Position numbers and translations under genes: made by a program. A stretch of DNA of 12,265 nucleotides from Burkholderiaceae bacterium (GTDB lineage: Bacteria > Pseudomonadota > Gammaproteobacteria > Burkholderiales > Burkholderiaceae), in the NCBI GenBank assembly GCA_947371415.1, contig CANBPJ010000048.1, forward strand, positions 1 to 12,265, in the 5' to 3' direction. Shown here one piece after another: positions 5,689 to 12,265 of this stretch (its first letter is position 1; every line of letters starts with the position of its first letter). The notes under the pieces are model-generated. The model made no database searches. It was not told the DNA's origin and saw nothing but the letters and a program-made list of their open reading frames with translations.

Positions 5689-7415
5689 AGGGAAACCATT
5701 CCAGGATTATTTTTAACACCCTTAATAATTGGCTCGTTCAGCTTAACTGCTTTGACAACCTTCACGTCACGTAAGTGACGCTCAATGACATCCCAAATTG
5801 GCTCGCCACCAGCATTCTTCGCCTCTTCACTTACTGGGGCCCAACCAGCAACTTTATAATTTTTACTTGGATCAATATCTCTGCCATTCAAGCGCATATC
5901 GCTAATGCGCTTTCCTGCAGATGCAGATGGGTCGATGGTGTATTGCATGCCTCCCACCCGGACCATATCCCCGCCCTGCTGATAATAGGGGTCAGGATTA
6001 AACAAGTTATCAGCAACATCCTCCAGGATGGTTTTAATTGTTTCTCCAGTCATATTGGTGACCGTAGTGTATGGATAAGTAATAGCAGTTTGATCTAGCA
6101 AGTTTTCACGAGTGATGGCTTGCCCCGGCAACAAACTGGTGCCCCAGCGAAATCCTGGTGAAAATGCAATTTCCGCATTCTTCTGAGCCATTAGGCCATC
6201 CAAGATCAGCTGGTCAAAGCTTCCATTGAAGTTGCCGCGTCGATATAAAAGACCATCTGTAGTGGCCAATTTTTCATTGAGCTTAGTTTCATAAGGCGCT
6301 CTAACTTTAGCAATCAACTTATTCATAGCAGGATCAGCGGGAATCATGTTGGAGAAAATTGGGAAAAGCTTGTAACGGAAATCAACAGGCTTACCACCCT
6401 TCACATCAAAGTCGAGCACACCCAAGAACTTACTGTTTGAACCAGCGTTTGTTACCAAGGTAACTCCACCTGAATTCTTAACCTTGACAGGGATTGGCAC
6501 CCCATCGTGTGTATGGCCGCCCATAATCGCATCAAGACCAGTCACGCGTGAGGCCATCTTCAAATCAACATCCATACCGTTATGGGATAGCAAGACAACA
6601 ACTTTTGCACCCTTTGACTTCACTTCGTTGATAGTCTTTTGAAGATTATCTTCTTGAATTCCAAAAGTCCAGTCAGGGGTAAAGTACCGCGGATTAGCAA
6701 TTGGTGTGTACGGGAATGCCTGGCCAATAACAGCTACCTGAATTCCATTCTGGACTTTCATTACATAGGGATTGAATACAGAATCACCGAAGTCGGCTGT
6801 TTTAATATTCTGAGCTATGAAAGATACTTTGCCCTTGAAATCGCCATTGACGATTTCCATAACTCGCTTCTCGCCTAAGGTCATCTCCCAATGTGGCGTC
6901 ATGACATCAACGCCCAATAACAGGGCTGCATCAACCATGTCTTGGCCATTAGTCCACAGAGCAGTACCAGAGCCTTGCCAAGTATCCCCGCCATCTAACA
7001 ACAAGGCTCCTGGACGACTTGCTTTCATCTGCTTAATTAAAGTGGCCATATGAGCGAAGCCGCCCATCTTTCCGTAATTTTGTGCTGCAGCTACATAGTC
7101 TAAGTAAGTGAATGCATGGGCATCACGAGTACCTGCTGCAATACCATTTGCCTTGAGGAAGTATTCGCCAACTAAGTGGGGAGTCTTACCCTCCTGCGCG
7201 CCGATACCTAGATTTACATTTGGCTCGCGAAAGTGAATTGGTAAAAGCTGGGCATGGCAATCGGTAAAGTGCAAGAAATGTACATTACCGAATTTAGGCA
7301 AATCATAGAATTTTTTAGCAGTACTTTGCGCACCAGCAAAATTGGATTGCAAACTCATCCCACCAGCAGATGCAATGGCTAATGCCTGCAAAAATTCACG
7401 TCGATTTAAAGACAT
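5685..7415 (-). CDS. soxB: SoxB, thiosulfohydrolase of the Sox complex
   Basis: The protein has 576 residues, typical for SoxB. It is a periplasmic dimanganese hydrolase that removes the terminal sulfonate of SoxY-bound thiocysteine S-sulfate as sulfate. The N-terminus has a Tat-type signal, NRREFLQALAIASAGG. Metallophosphatase motifs run in order: HFTDCHAQLLP (Asp52, His54), DGGDTWQGSG (Asp144), TPHWEMTLG (His175), LLSHNGMD (His278) and GGHTHDG (His301, His303). A C-terminal 5'-nucleotidase domain follows, with VTNMTGETIK. The start at 7415 has AAGGA seven bases upstream, placed just after a strong hairpin that separates it from soxX. The stop overlaps the next gene by four bases. Confidence 0.97.
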   Translation of the reverse strand: MSLNRREFLQALAIASAGGMSLQSNFAGAQSTAKKFYDLPKFGNVHFLHFTDCHAQLLPIHFREPNVNLGIGAQEGKTPHLVGEYFLKANGIAAGTRDAHAFTYLDYVAAAQNYGKMGGFAHMATLIKQMKASRPGALLLDGGDTWQGSGTALWTNGQDMVDAALLLGVDVMTPHWEMTLGEKRVMEIVNGDFKGKVSFIAQNIKTADFGDSVFNPYVMKVQNGIQVAVIGQAFPYTPIANPRYFTPDWTFGIQEDNLQKTINEVKSKGAKVVVLLSHNGMDVDLKMASRVTGLDAIMGGHTHDGVPIPVKVKNSGGVTLVTNAGSNSKFLGVLDFDVKGGKPVDFRYKLFPIFSNMIPADPAMNKLIAKVRAPYETKLNEKLATTDGLLYRRGNFNGSFDQLILDGLMAQKNAEIAFSPGFRWGTSLLPGQAITRENLLDQTAITYPYTTVTNMTGETIKTILEDVADNLFNPDPYYQQGGDMVRVGGMQYTIDPSASAGKRISDMRLNGRDIDPSKNYKVAGWAPVSEEAKNAGGEPIWDVIERHLRDVKVVKAVKLNEPIIKGVKNNPGMVSL

Positions 7416-7430
7416 ATTATTTTCCTTAAG

Positions 7431-7454
7431 AAAACAGGCCTTTCGGCCCGTTTT
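7431..7454 (-). promoter_or_regulatory. Strong intercistronic RNA hairpin between soxX and soxB
   Basis: In the minus-strand transcript AAAACGGGCC, loop GAAA, then GGCCUGUUUU can form a ten-pair stem closed by a GNRA tetraloop. One of the ten pairs is G-U, possible only in the minus-strand RNA (the plus strand would have A opposite C), so the structure favours the sense transcript. It begins seven bases after the soxX stop and ends three bases before the soxB ribosome site. The U-rich 3' arm makes it resemble a weak intrinsic terminator or attenuator, but it could equally be a stability or processing element that sets soxB level. Confidence 0.7.
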
Positions 7455-7460
7455 AATCTG

Positions 7461-8099
7461 TTATTTATTGACAGGTGATTCTGGATCAAGCAATAAAGCC
7501 ATGACATCCTGTATTTGCTGCTCATTCAGCAGTTTAAAGTGGCCAATGCGTGGCATATTGCTGCAGGCGTTATATGCCTTTGCATTATTAATTCTGTTCC
7601 ACGTGTAGGTAACCACCTCTTTAGAGTAGCCACGCAATTTAGCGTAGCCAGTCAACGATGGGCCAATTGTTCCATATGAGATTTCTTTAGGGTCGATTTG
7701 GTGACAGTTATAACAACCGCCGCCTATAGGAGTCTCAGCGGTATCGGTCCAGGTAGCACCGCGACCACTTTGAGCGATCTTCTCACCATTTTTCCAATCC
7801 CCAATGTACTTACCATCAGAGGGTTGCTTAATGGAGTCCATATTTATCTTTTGGATTTTCTCGCGCATAGCTTCCCCCTGCTTGCTATTCGCAAACTGAG
7901 GATCTGAGCAAAATTTCTGTGTTGCATCCTGATCAATACGATTTAATCCAGCGATACCTTCAGCCCTGAAGCTATCCTGCATCATCTTATTAAATTTAGG
8001 GTCATTTTTTTGCTGGGCTAAAGCAGGCGTCTGCACTAAACCAATTGCAAGAATAAATCCGGAAATAGCTAAGAGTTGTTTTAGGTGTGTAATTTTCAT
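7461..8099 (-). CDS. soxX: SoxX, monoheme cytochrome c subunit of SoxXA
   Basis: The 212-residue precursor has a signal peptide cut near ALA-QQ (28-29). SoxX pairs with SoxA in the periplasm; the complex oxidatively joins thiosulfate to the SoxY cysteine. The heme site is GGGCYNCHQID (Cys129, Cys132, His133), followed by GTIGPSLTGY, and Met182 in SNMPRIGH is the likely distal heme ligand. The protein is longer than the roughly 150-residue Paracoccus type because about 90 residues precede the heme domain, including the conserved-looking KFCSDP (Cys64). A further Cys179 lies beside the ligand Met. It starts 19 bases after soxA with only a weak ribosome site, so coupling to soxA is likely. Confidence 0.95.
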   Translation of the reverse strand: MKITHLKQLLAISGFILAIGLVQTPALAQQKNDPKFNKMMQDSFRAEGIAGLNRIDQDATQKFCSDPQFANSKQGEAMREKIQKINMDSIKQPSDGKYIGDWKNGEKIAQSGRGATWTDTAETPIGGGCYNCHQIDPKEISYGTIGPSLTGYAKLRGYSKEVVTYTWNRINNAKAYNACSNMPRIGHFKLLNEQQIQDVMALLLDPESPVNK

Positions 8100-8118
8100 A
8101 ATTATTATCTCTTATCCA

Positions 8119-8934
8119 TTAACGCTTTAAGCCAGGGGTTTCAACTGTGCCGCCATTGGCATTCTTTGCCATATACATTGACAGCGCAACAGTCACATCC
8201 GAGCTATAGATTGGGAATGGGAAGCGTTGTTGGCGATAGCAATCATTCAAGCGCTGCTGCATAGTCCAAAACTGCCCACTAGAGACGCGATAGGCTGGCC
8301 AATAACCCCAACCCAAAGCGGCACCCTTTTGCTCGGTGATATTCGGAAGATCTTGTAAGCGAATACGTTTCCCATTCTCGCCGTGACATGAAGCGCAAGA
8401 AAAGTCCATTGGACCGCCTTGAAAAAAGAAAGCGCGTTTACCTAGGTCGTACATCTCTTTTTCTTTTGGATGTGCCGTGCTAACTTTAATTTTTTCACCC
8501 TTAGATAGGGTTACAACATAGGCAACAATTGCCTCCATATCCTTCTTGGGACCCTTTTGGAATGGTGCATCAATCATTTCTTGCGGATCTCGACCTTGCA
8601 ACACTTGCATGCAAGTCATTAAGCGAGATTCGAGATCTTGTACTTTATTGGTATCCTTGAAGTAGCGCGGTAACTGCGCTGCAGCGCCCTTGACTACGCC
8701 AGGCCCTAAACCCAAATTACATTTCTCAAGAGTCGCATTTTTAGGTCCAGCTGGTTTCTTCCATAACTCTTCACCAGCCGCCTCATAGAGTTCCGAGGGG
8801 TTTCCATCTGCAATCATCTCGCGATATTTAGCAATATCGTCCGTAGCACTATTTTGTGCGAACACCAGAGATGTCATTGTTAATAAAGTTGCTACCAAAC
8901 CAGTAGCTAACCCTAAGGTCAATTTACGCTGCAT
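8119..8934 (-). CDS. soxA: SoxA, catalytic cytochrome c subunit of SoxXA (monoheme type)
   Basis: The 271-residue precursor has a signal peptide cut near VFA-QN (26-27). A single CXXCH, CASCH at 180-184, marks the catalytic C-terminal heme, and DCYRQQRF supplies Cys232, expected to be the persulfide-modified heme ligand at the active site. In the N-terminal domain the first heme of diheme SoxA proteins is absent. Instead Cys72 (LEKCNLG) and Cys108 (LMTCMQ) remain, probably as a disulfide, as in other monoheme SoxA proteins. The SoxXA complex would therefore carry two hemes, one per subunit. The start has AAGGG six bases upstream and lies 54 bases after soxZ. Confidence 0.96.
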   Translation of the reverse strand: MQRKLTLGLATGLVATLLTMTSLVFAQNSATDDIAKYREMIADGNPSELYEAAGEELWKKPAGPKNATLEKCNLGLGPGVVKGAAAQLPRYFKDTNKVQDLESRLMTCMQVLQGRDPQEMIDAPFQKGPKKDMEAIVAYVVTLSKGEKIKVSTAHPKEKEMYDLGKRAFFFQGGPMDFSCASCHGENGKRIRLQDLPNITEQKGAALGWGYWPAYRVSSGQFWTMQQRLNDCYRQQRFPFPIYSSDVTVALSMYMAKNANGGTVETPGLKR

Positions 8935-8988
8935 TTCCTACCCTTTCAGAACCACGGAGGCGGTGAAGAATTATTAAAGCAAAAACAA

Positions 8989-9297
8989 TTAAGAAGCAGT
9001 TGCTTCGTCGGTACGCTTGTCGCCCTTACTATCAATCCAAGTGACGGTGATCTTGTCACCCTTTGCGCCCTTGTACTTAAAGTTCAAAAATGGGTCCTTA
9101 GAAACTGCCGGACCAAATTGACCATTAAATACATCCTTGGAGTTTGCTTTTACATTGATTGTGCTAATAAACCAAGCAGGAATAGTTTTACCGGATGCGT
9201 CTTTACGCTGACCAGATTCCATGTCATGTTTCATCAAAATTTTTACATCTACAGTACCGCCATTTTCAGCAGCTCTTACGCGCATTGGATCAGCCAT
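8989..9297 (-). CDS. soxZ: SoxZ, partner subunit of the SoxYZ carrier
   Basis: The 102-residue protein has the SoxZ immunoglobulin-like beta fold pattern: MRVRAAENGGTVDVKILMKHDMESG at the start, PAWFISTINVKANS in the middle and GDKITVTWIDSKGD near the end. It has no signal peptide, as is usual for SoxZ, which is thought to be exported already bound to Tat-targeted SoxY. SoxZ has no catalytic cysteine (none is present here) and shapes the interaction surface for the other Sox enzymes. The ATG has GAGGA five bases upstream. A 12-base perfect palindrome lies just before that site. Confidence 0.96.
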   Translation of the reverse strand: MADPMRVRAAENGGTVDVKILMKHDMESGQRKDASGKTIPAWFISTINVKANSKDVFNGQFGPAVSKDPFLNFKYKGAKGDKITVTWIDSKGDKRTDEATAS

Positions 9298-9313
9298 TTT
9301 GTTCCTCTTTTAT

Positions 9314-9325
9314 TTTGTATACAAA
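9314..9325. repeat. Perfect 12-base palindrome upstream of soxZ
   Basis: TTTGTATACAAA reads identically on both strands and lies in the 57-base gap between soxY and soxZ, six bases upstream of the soxZ ribosome site. It could be a small operator-like site or merely an AT-rich chance match. It has no loop, so it is a poor RNA hairpin. Confidence 0.4.
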
Positions 9326-9354
9326 TGAATTGTGTGTATTTACTGGCTCCAGCA

Positions 9355-9807
9355 TTAACCGCCGCAACCACCAAGCGTTACTTTGACTTCTTTAACAGTC
9401 ATATTCCACTTGCCATCCGCTTTAACCAAGGCATAAATATTGGATGTTTGACCCATCTTGATACGAGTAGTCACGAAAGAGTCAGTGCCGGCAGGGATGA
9501 AAAATTGAGCAGCCAATGCGCTCGGGTTCTTTTCAACCAGAATAGCCATTTGTTCTGCTTTTAATGTTGTGGTGATTCCAACTGGAACTACAGCACCATT
9601 TTCAGCAATATCTGGAGCATTCAAAGTAACAGCAGACGATTTGTCTGGGCTACCAGCACCAAGGATTTTAAAAACGTCATCAAGACTTTTGCCTTCAAAT
9701 GCCGCTTTATTCCACTCTTGAGCTTCCGCTAAGCTAATGAGCCCGGTTGAGGCCATCAGACCAAATACTGCTGAGTACTTCAAAAGACTGCGACGCTGCT
9801 GATTCAT
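9355..9807 (-). CDS. soxY: SoxY, sulfur-substrate carrier protein
   Basis: The 150-residue precursor starts with a Tat-type signal (QQRRSLLKYSAVFG, likely cut after AEA near 29). It ends in the canonical swinging arm GGCGG, whose Cys148 carries the covalently bound sulfur intermediates through the Sox cycle in the periplasm. The middle part has the family pattern VTLNAPDIAENGAVVPVGI. SoxYZ visits SoxXA, SoxB and SoxCD in turn. The ATG has an excellent ribosome site, AAAGGAG five bases upstream. The 78-base gap after soxD is the longest in the window. It is AT-rich and holds a weak promoter-like pair (TTGTTA, 17 bases, AAAATA) that I do not consider convincing. Confidence 0.97.
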   Translation of the reverse strand: MNQQRRSLLKYSAVFGLMASTGLISLAEAQEWNKAAFEGKSLDDVFKILGAGSPDKSSAVTLNAPDIAENGAVVPVGITTTLKAEQMAILVEKNPSALAAQFFIPAGTDSFVTTRIKMGQTSNIYALVKADGKWNMTVKEVKVTLGGCGG

Positions 9808-9885
9808 AAAAACTCCTTTATTAATCTTTACCTACTGACATAGGCTATTTTGCTTCAAAACCTTCCATTAACAACTAAATTTATC

Positions 9886-10965
9886 TCATTTACCACCAGA
9901 TAACACCCAAGATACCAAAGTCTTGCGATCTTCATCGGAAAGCTGAGCTTGGGGTGGCATTGGGATTGAACCCCATACCCCGGCGCCACCAGCCTTGACC
10001 TTGGCCATCAACTTGTCCAGAGCGCTACTCTGACCTTCATATTTCTTGGCAATATCAGCGATAGATGGGCCAACTAGCTTTGCATTTGGAGCATGGCACG
10101 CTGAGCAGTTTTCATTTTTAAATAATGCTGCCGGCCCTTTTGAGCTTGCCGAATGTGTTTCAGCTGCGTGAGCTAAGCCCTCGCCTGAAGCTCCAGGCAA
10201 TTGCTTCACCGGAGGCTTGGTTGTATCGGCACCGCGATAAGGGCCATATAAACGATTTTGCTCTGCAATATTGCCATGCGCATCTCTAGCAAAGTCCGGC
10301 AATATGGAACCAACTTGAACGAAAGGAACGCAGTTGTGCATACAGGAATTGCCATTGACATCTGGCTTATCTTTTACATTCCAGAAACCATGTTTAGTTG
10401 TCATGCCGTTACGGTTTGGCATTTTGACATCAGCAATATTTTTATCACTTAGAACATAGTCATCAGGAACGATCTCTCCTAGGCTAAGAATAAAAGCAAC
10501 TAGGGCATAAGTATCGTCGGGTGTTAATGACCTTGGAGCATTCCATGGCATCGCGCGATAGATGTAATCCCACAAAGTTGAAACCGTAGAAACTTTCATC
10601 AAGGTGGTTCTCTGCGGTTGCTTCATATCCTTAAGGGATGCAACCCTTCCGGTCTTCACATCATCAACTGTTGTACCACCAGCAATTGGTGTGAAGATTT
10701 CATTTGACTCGCCAAAGGTGCCGTGACAACTGGCGCATTTAGCCTCCCAAATAACTTGACCCTTTTCAACCGAGCCAGAACCCTTTGGAAGCCCCTTGAA
10801 ATCTGGACGGACATCTATATCCCAAGCGACAACCTCTGCCGGAGTCGCTACTCTACCAACACCAGGATACTTAGTAGAGTTTGACTGGGCATAACCCAAC
10901 TGAACATTGAGAGTAATTAAGACCGCAGAACCTAAGAAGACAGAGAATTTATCCAACCTGAACAT
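9886..10965 (-). CDS. soxD: SoxD, diheme cytochrome c subunit of sulfane dehydrogenase
   Basis: The 359-residue precursor has a signal peptide cut near AYAQ-like GYA-QS (25-27). Two CXXCH motifs are present: CASCH at 77-81 in the first cytochrome domain and CSACH at 287-291 in the second. Likely distal ligands are Met139 (YRAMPWN) and Met336 (SIPMPPQ). SoxD accepts electrons from the molybdenum site of SoxC as it oxidises the sulfane sulfur bound to SoxY, and passes them to the respiratory chain. A CMHNC motif (208-212) sits between the heme domains, possibly a structural disulfide. The linker around 243-282 is low in complexity. The gene overlaps soxC by 17 bases, with its GAGG ribosome site inside soxC. 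Confidence 0.96.
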   Translation of the reverse strand: MFRLDKFSVFLGSAVLITLNVQLGYAQSNSTKYPGVGRVATPAEVVAWDIDVRPDFKGLPKGSGSVEKGQVIWEAKCASCHGTFGESNEIFTPIAGGTTVDDVKTGRVASLKDMKQPQRTTLMKVSTVSTLWDYIYRAMPWNAPRSLTPDDTYALVAFILSLGEIVPDDYVLSDKNIADVKMPNRNGMTTKHGFWNVKDKPDVNGNSCMHNCVPFVQVGSILPDFARDAHGNIAEQNRLYGPYRGADTTKPPVKQLPGASGEGLAHAAETHSASSKGPAALFKNENCSACHAPNAKLVGPSIADIAKKYEGQSSALDKLMAKVKAGGAGVWGSIPMPPQAQLSDEDRKTLVSWVLSGGK

Positions 10966-12265
10966 TGCTCACCTCGCCATTTGTATCCAATTTCCAGGAT
11001 TGAATTGCATTGTTGTGATAAATCGATCTAGTGCCCCGAACATTACGGAGTGTCTTAATCGAAGGTTGAATGTAACCCGTATCATCCATTGCTCTTGATT
11101 GCATGATTGCTGGTGAACCGTCCCAAACCCAGTCTATATTGAACCGAGTAATCGACTTAGTGAGTACGGGGGTTTCCAAACGGGCTGTACGCCAATTATT
11201 ACCGCCATCAAAAGAAACATCAACACGAGTAATTTTTCCACGACCAGACCAAGCCATGCCGCTGACGTTATAGAAGCCCTTATCTAAAAGCTGCTGGCCA
11301 CCTGATGGGGTTGTAATTACGGATTTACATTCCTGAATTGATGCGTACTGACGATGATCACCATTTGGCATGAGCTCAATATAGTGAACAGCTTCATCTT
11401 TAGAGTTCCAAGGCATGTCTCCTACTTCTAAGCGGCGCAGCCACTTCACCCAACTCACGCCCTGAACACCGGGCACTACCAAGCGCAATGGAAAGCCATT
11501 TTCAGGGCGCAACATCTCGCCATTCATGGCCCAAGCAACGATGGTGTCGTTCAGGCAACTCTCGAGATTAATGGTGCGGGTCATGCCTGAGCCATCACCG
11601 CCTTCAGCAAGCATATACTTGCCTTTTTTCAAGTCTGCGCCGCATTCCTCAAGCAATACCTTCAAGGGGACACCTGTAAATTCACAACAAGACAACATAC
11701 CGTGCGTGTATTGAACTGTTGGCACGGCGACATTGCCCCATTCCAACCCTGTATTCGCGCCGCACTCAATAAAGTGCGTACGTGATACAGAAGGCAAGCG
11801 CATCAAATCATTCATCGTGAAAACGCGTGGGTTCTTCACCAAACCATTAATCATCAAGCGGTGCGTCTCAGGGTTCAGGTTGTACCAACCTTGATGATGG
11901 CGCTCGAAATGCAATCCATTGGGGGTGATCGTGCCAAACAAACCCTGCAGAGGGGTGAAGGCAACTGAAGCTGCTGATACGCGCGTTAAGCCTGGGGACT
12001 CACGACGAATCAGATTTGACTCATAAATAGACGGTACTCCGTATGGCATCGTTGCCACGTTCTTGCCGAGTGTGGTTTGCCATTCTTGCTTTTCCAAAAT
12101 GGCGGGATCCCCCTCACCTGAAGCCATAGCAAGCGGAGCGACAAGACCAGCAGCCCCACCTAGCGCAGACATGAAGCCCTTGCGTAAAAATCCACGACGG
12201 TTCTCATCTAGGCCATTGGCATTAATGTCGGCAATAAGTTCTTGTGAAATAAAATGCTCAGGCGC
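10949..12265 (-). CDS. soxC: SoxC, molybdenum subunit of sulfane dehydrogenase, 5' end outside window
   Basis: The frame is open to the right edge; 438 residues are visible, so only the first few are missing. The ATG at 12172 is not the start, because 31 in-frame codons precede it and contain the Tat motif NRRGFLRKGF, needed for export of a folded molybdenum enzyme. The fold is that of the sulfite oxidase family: the molybdopterin-domain segment THFIECGANTG holds the expected molybdenum-ligand cysteine (codon 11762-11764), then GVPLKVLLEECGAD, NGFPLRLVVPG and GVSWVKWLRRLEVGD. The C-terminal dimerisation domain includes GRGKITRVDVSFDGG. SoxCD removes six electrons from SoxY-bound sulfane sulfur. 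Lack of a heme domain and pairing with soxD argue for SoxC over a plain sulfite dehydrogenase. Confidence 0.96.
   Translation of the reverse strand, partial: APEHFISQELIADINANGLDENRRGFLRKGFMSALGGAAGLVAPLAMASGEGDPAILEKQEWQTTLGKNVATMPYGVPSIYESNLIRRESPGLTRVSAASVAFTPLQGLFGTITPNGLHFERHHQGWYNLNPETHRLMINGLVKNPRVFTMNDLMRLPSVSRTHFIECGANTGLEWGNVAVPTVQYTHGMLSCCEFTGVPLKVLLEECGADLKKGKYMLAEGGDGSGMTRTINLESCLNDTIVAWAMNGEMLRPENGFPLRLVVPGVQGVSWVKWLRRLEVGDMPWNSKDEAVHYIELMPNGDHRQYASIQECKSVITTPSGGQQLLDKGFYNVSGMAWSGRGKITRVDVSFDGGNNWRTARLETPVLTKSITRFNIDWVWDGSPAIMQSRAMDDTGYIQPSIKTLRNVRGTRSIYHNNAIQSWKLDTNGEVSNVQVG
10972..10975 (-). promoter_or_regulatory. soxD ribosome site within the end of soxC
   Basis: GAGG on the minus strand is six bases before the soxD ATG and lies inside soxC codons. 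Together with the 17-base gene overlap it fixes the soxD start and points to coupled synthesis of the two SoxCD subunits. Confidence 0.7.

Noticed and set aside
5775..6098. Plus-strand open frame of 107 codons opposite soxB
   Set aside because: It lies wholly inside soxB on the other strand and matches no family I recognise.
7431..7454. The soxX-soxB hairpin as a full operon terminator
   Set aside because: Its U-run is short and part of the stem, and soxB needs transcription from upstream with no visible promoter of its own; partial attenuation or RNA stability is more plausible.
9118..9564. Plus-strand open frame of 148 codons opposite soxZ and soxY
   Set aside because: It spans two well-supported minus-strand genes and the gap between them, has no recognisable domain, and reads as an antisense shadow.
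9808..9885. Promoter for soxY in the 78-base gap (TTGTTA, 17 bases, AAAATA on the minus strand)
   Set aside because: Both hexamers match the sigma-70 consensus poorly in an AT-rich gap, so this is not enough to call.
12170..12172. ATG at 12172 as the soxC start
   Set aside because: Thirty-one in-frame codons upstream to the edge encode a Tat signal with NRRGFLRKGF, so the true start lies outside the window.

Overview
The window is a tightly packed, single-direction block of sulfur-oxidation genes. All sixteen genes lie on the minus strand, so they are read from the right edge to the left. Moderate-to-low GC, very short gaps (at most 78 bases) and the order soxC-D-Y-Z-A-X-B suggest a betaproteobacterium of the Burkholderiales. 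A small-genome freshwater lineage such as Polynucleobacter is my best guess; this is inference from gene order, base composition and protein style, with no search behind it.

Right part (12265 to 5685): the core periplasmic thiosulfate-oxidising (Sox) system. SoxC (5' end outside the window) and SoxD form the sulfane dehydrogenase. SoxY carries the substrate on its C-terminal GGCGG arm and SoxZ is its partner. SoxA and SoxX are the c-type cytochromes that conjugate thiosulfate to SoxY. SoxB is the hydrolase that releases sulfate. With SoxCD present, the expected outcome is complete oxidation of thiosulfate to sulfate without stored sulfur globules. A strong RNA hairpin separates soxX and soxB.

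Middle part (5688 to 3904): three exported accessory proteins coupled to soxB. They are a secreted DsrE-like protein with one conserved cysteine, a SoxH-like metallo-beta-lactamase-fold hydrolase, and a small monoheme cytochrome c.

Left part (3881 to 1): a membrane and cytoplasmic sulfur-handling set. It holds a full-length YeeE/YedE (TsuA/SoxT-like) transporter, then a split YeeE/YedE pair encoded as two half-size genes, then a stand-alone DUF442 protein with a CX5R active-site loop. A hotdog acyl-CoA thioesterase follows, and the block ends in mnmH (tRNA 2-selenouridine synthase), whose 3' end leaves the window.

Read together, the core oxidises thiosulfate outside the cytoplasmic membrane. 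The downstream genes look suited to trapping, importing and processing sulfane or persulfide sulfur that escapes or feeds that cycle. That second role is inference. No regulator, thioredoxin pair (soxV/soxW), mobile element, tRNA, rRNA or CRISPR array is visible. The main operon promoter is probably to the right of the window. No stretch longer than 300 bases lacks a gene.
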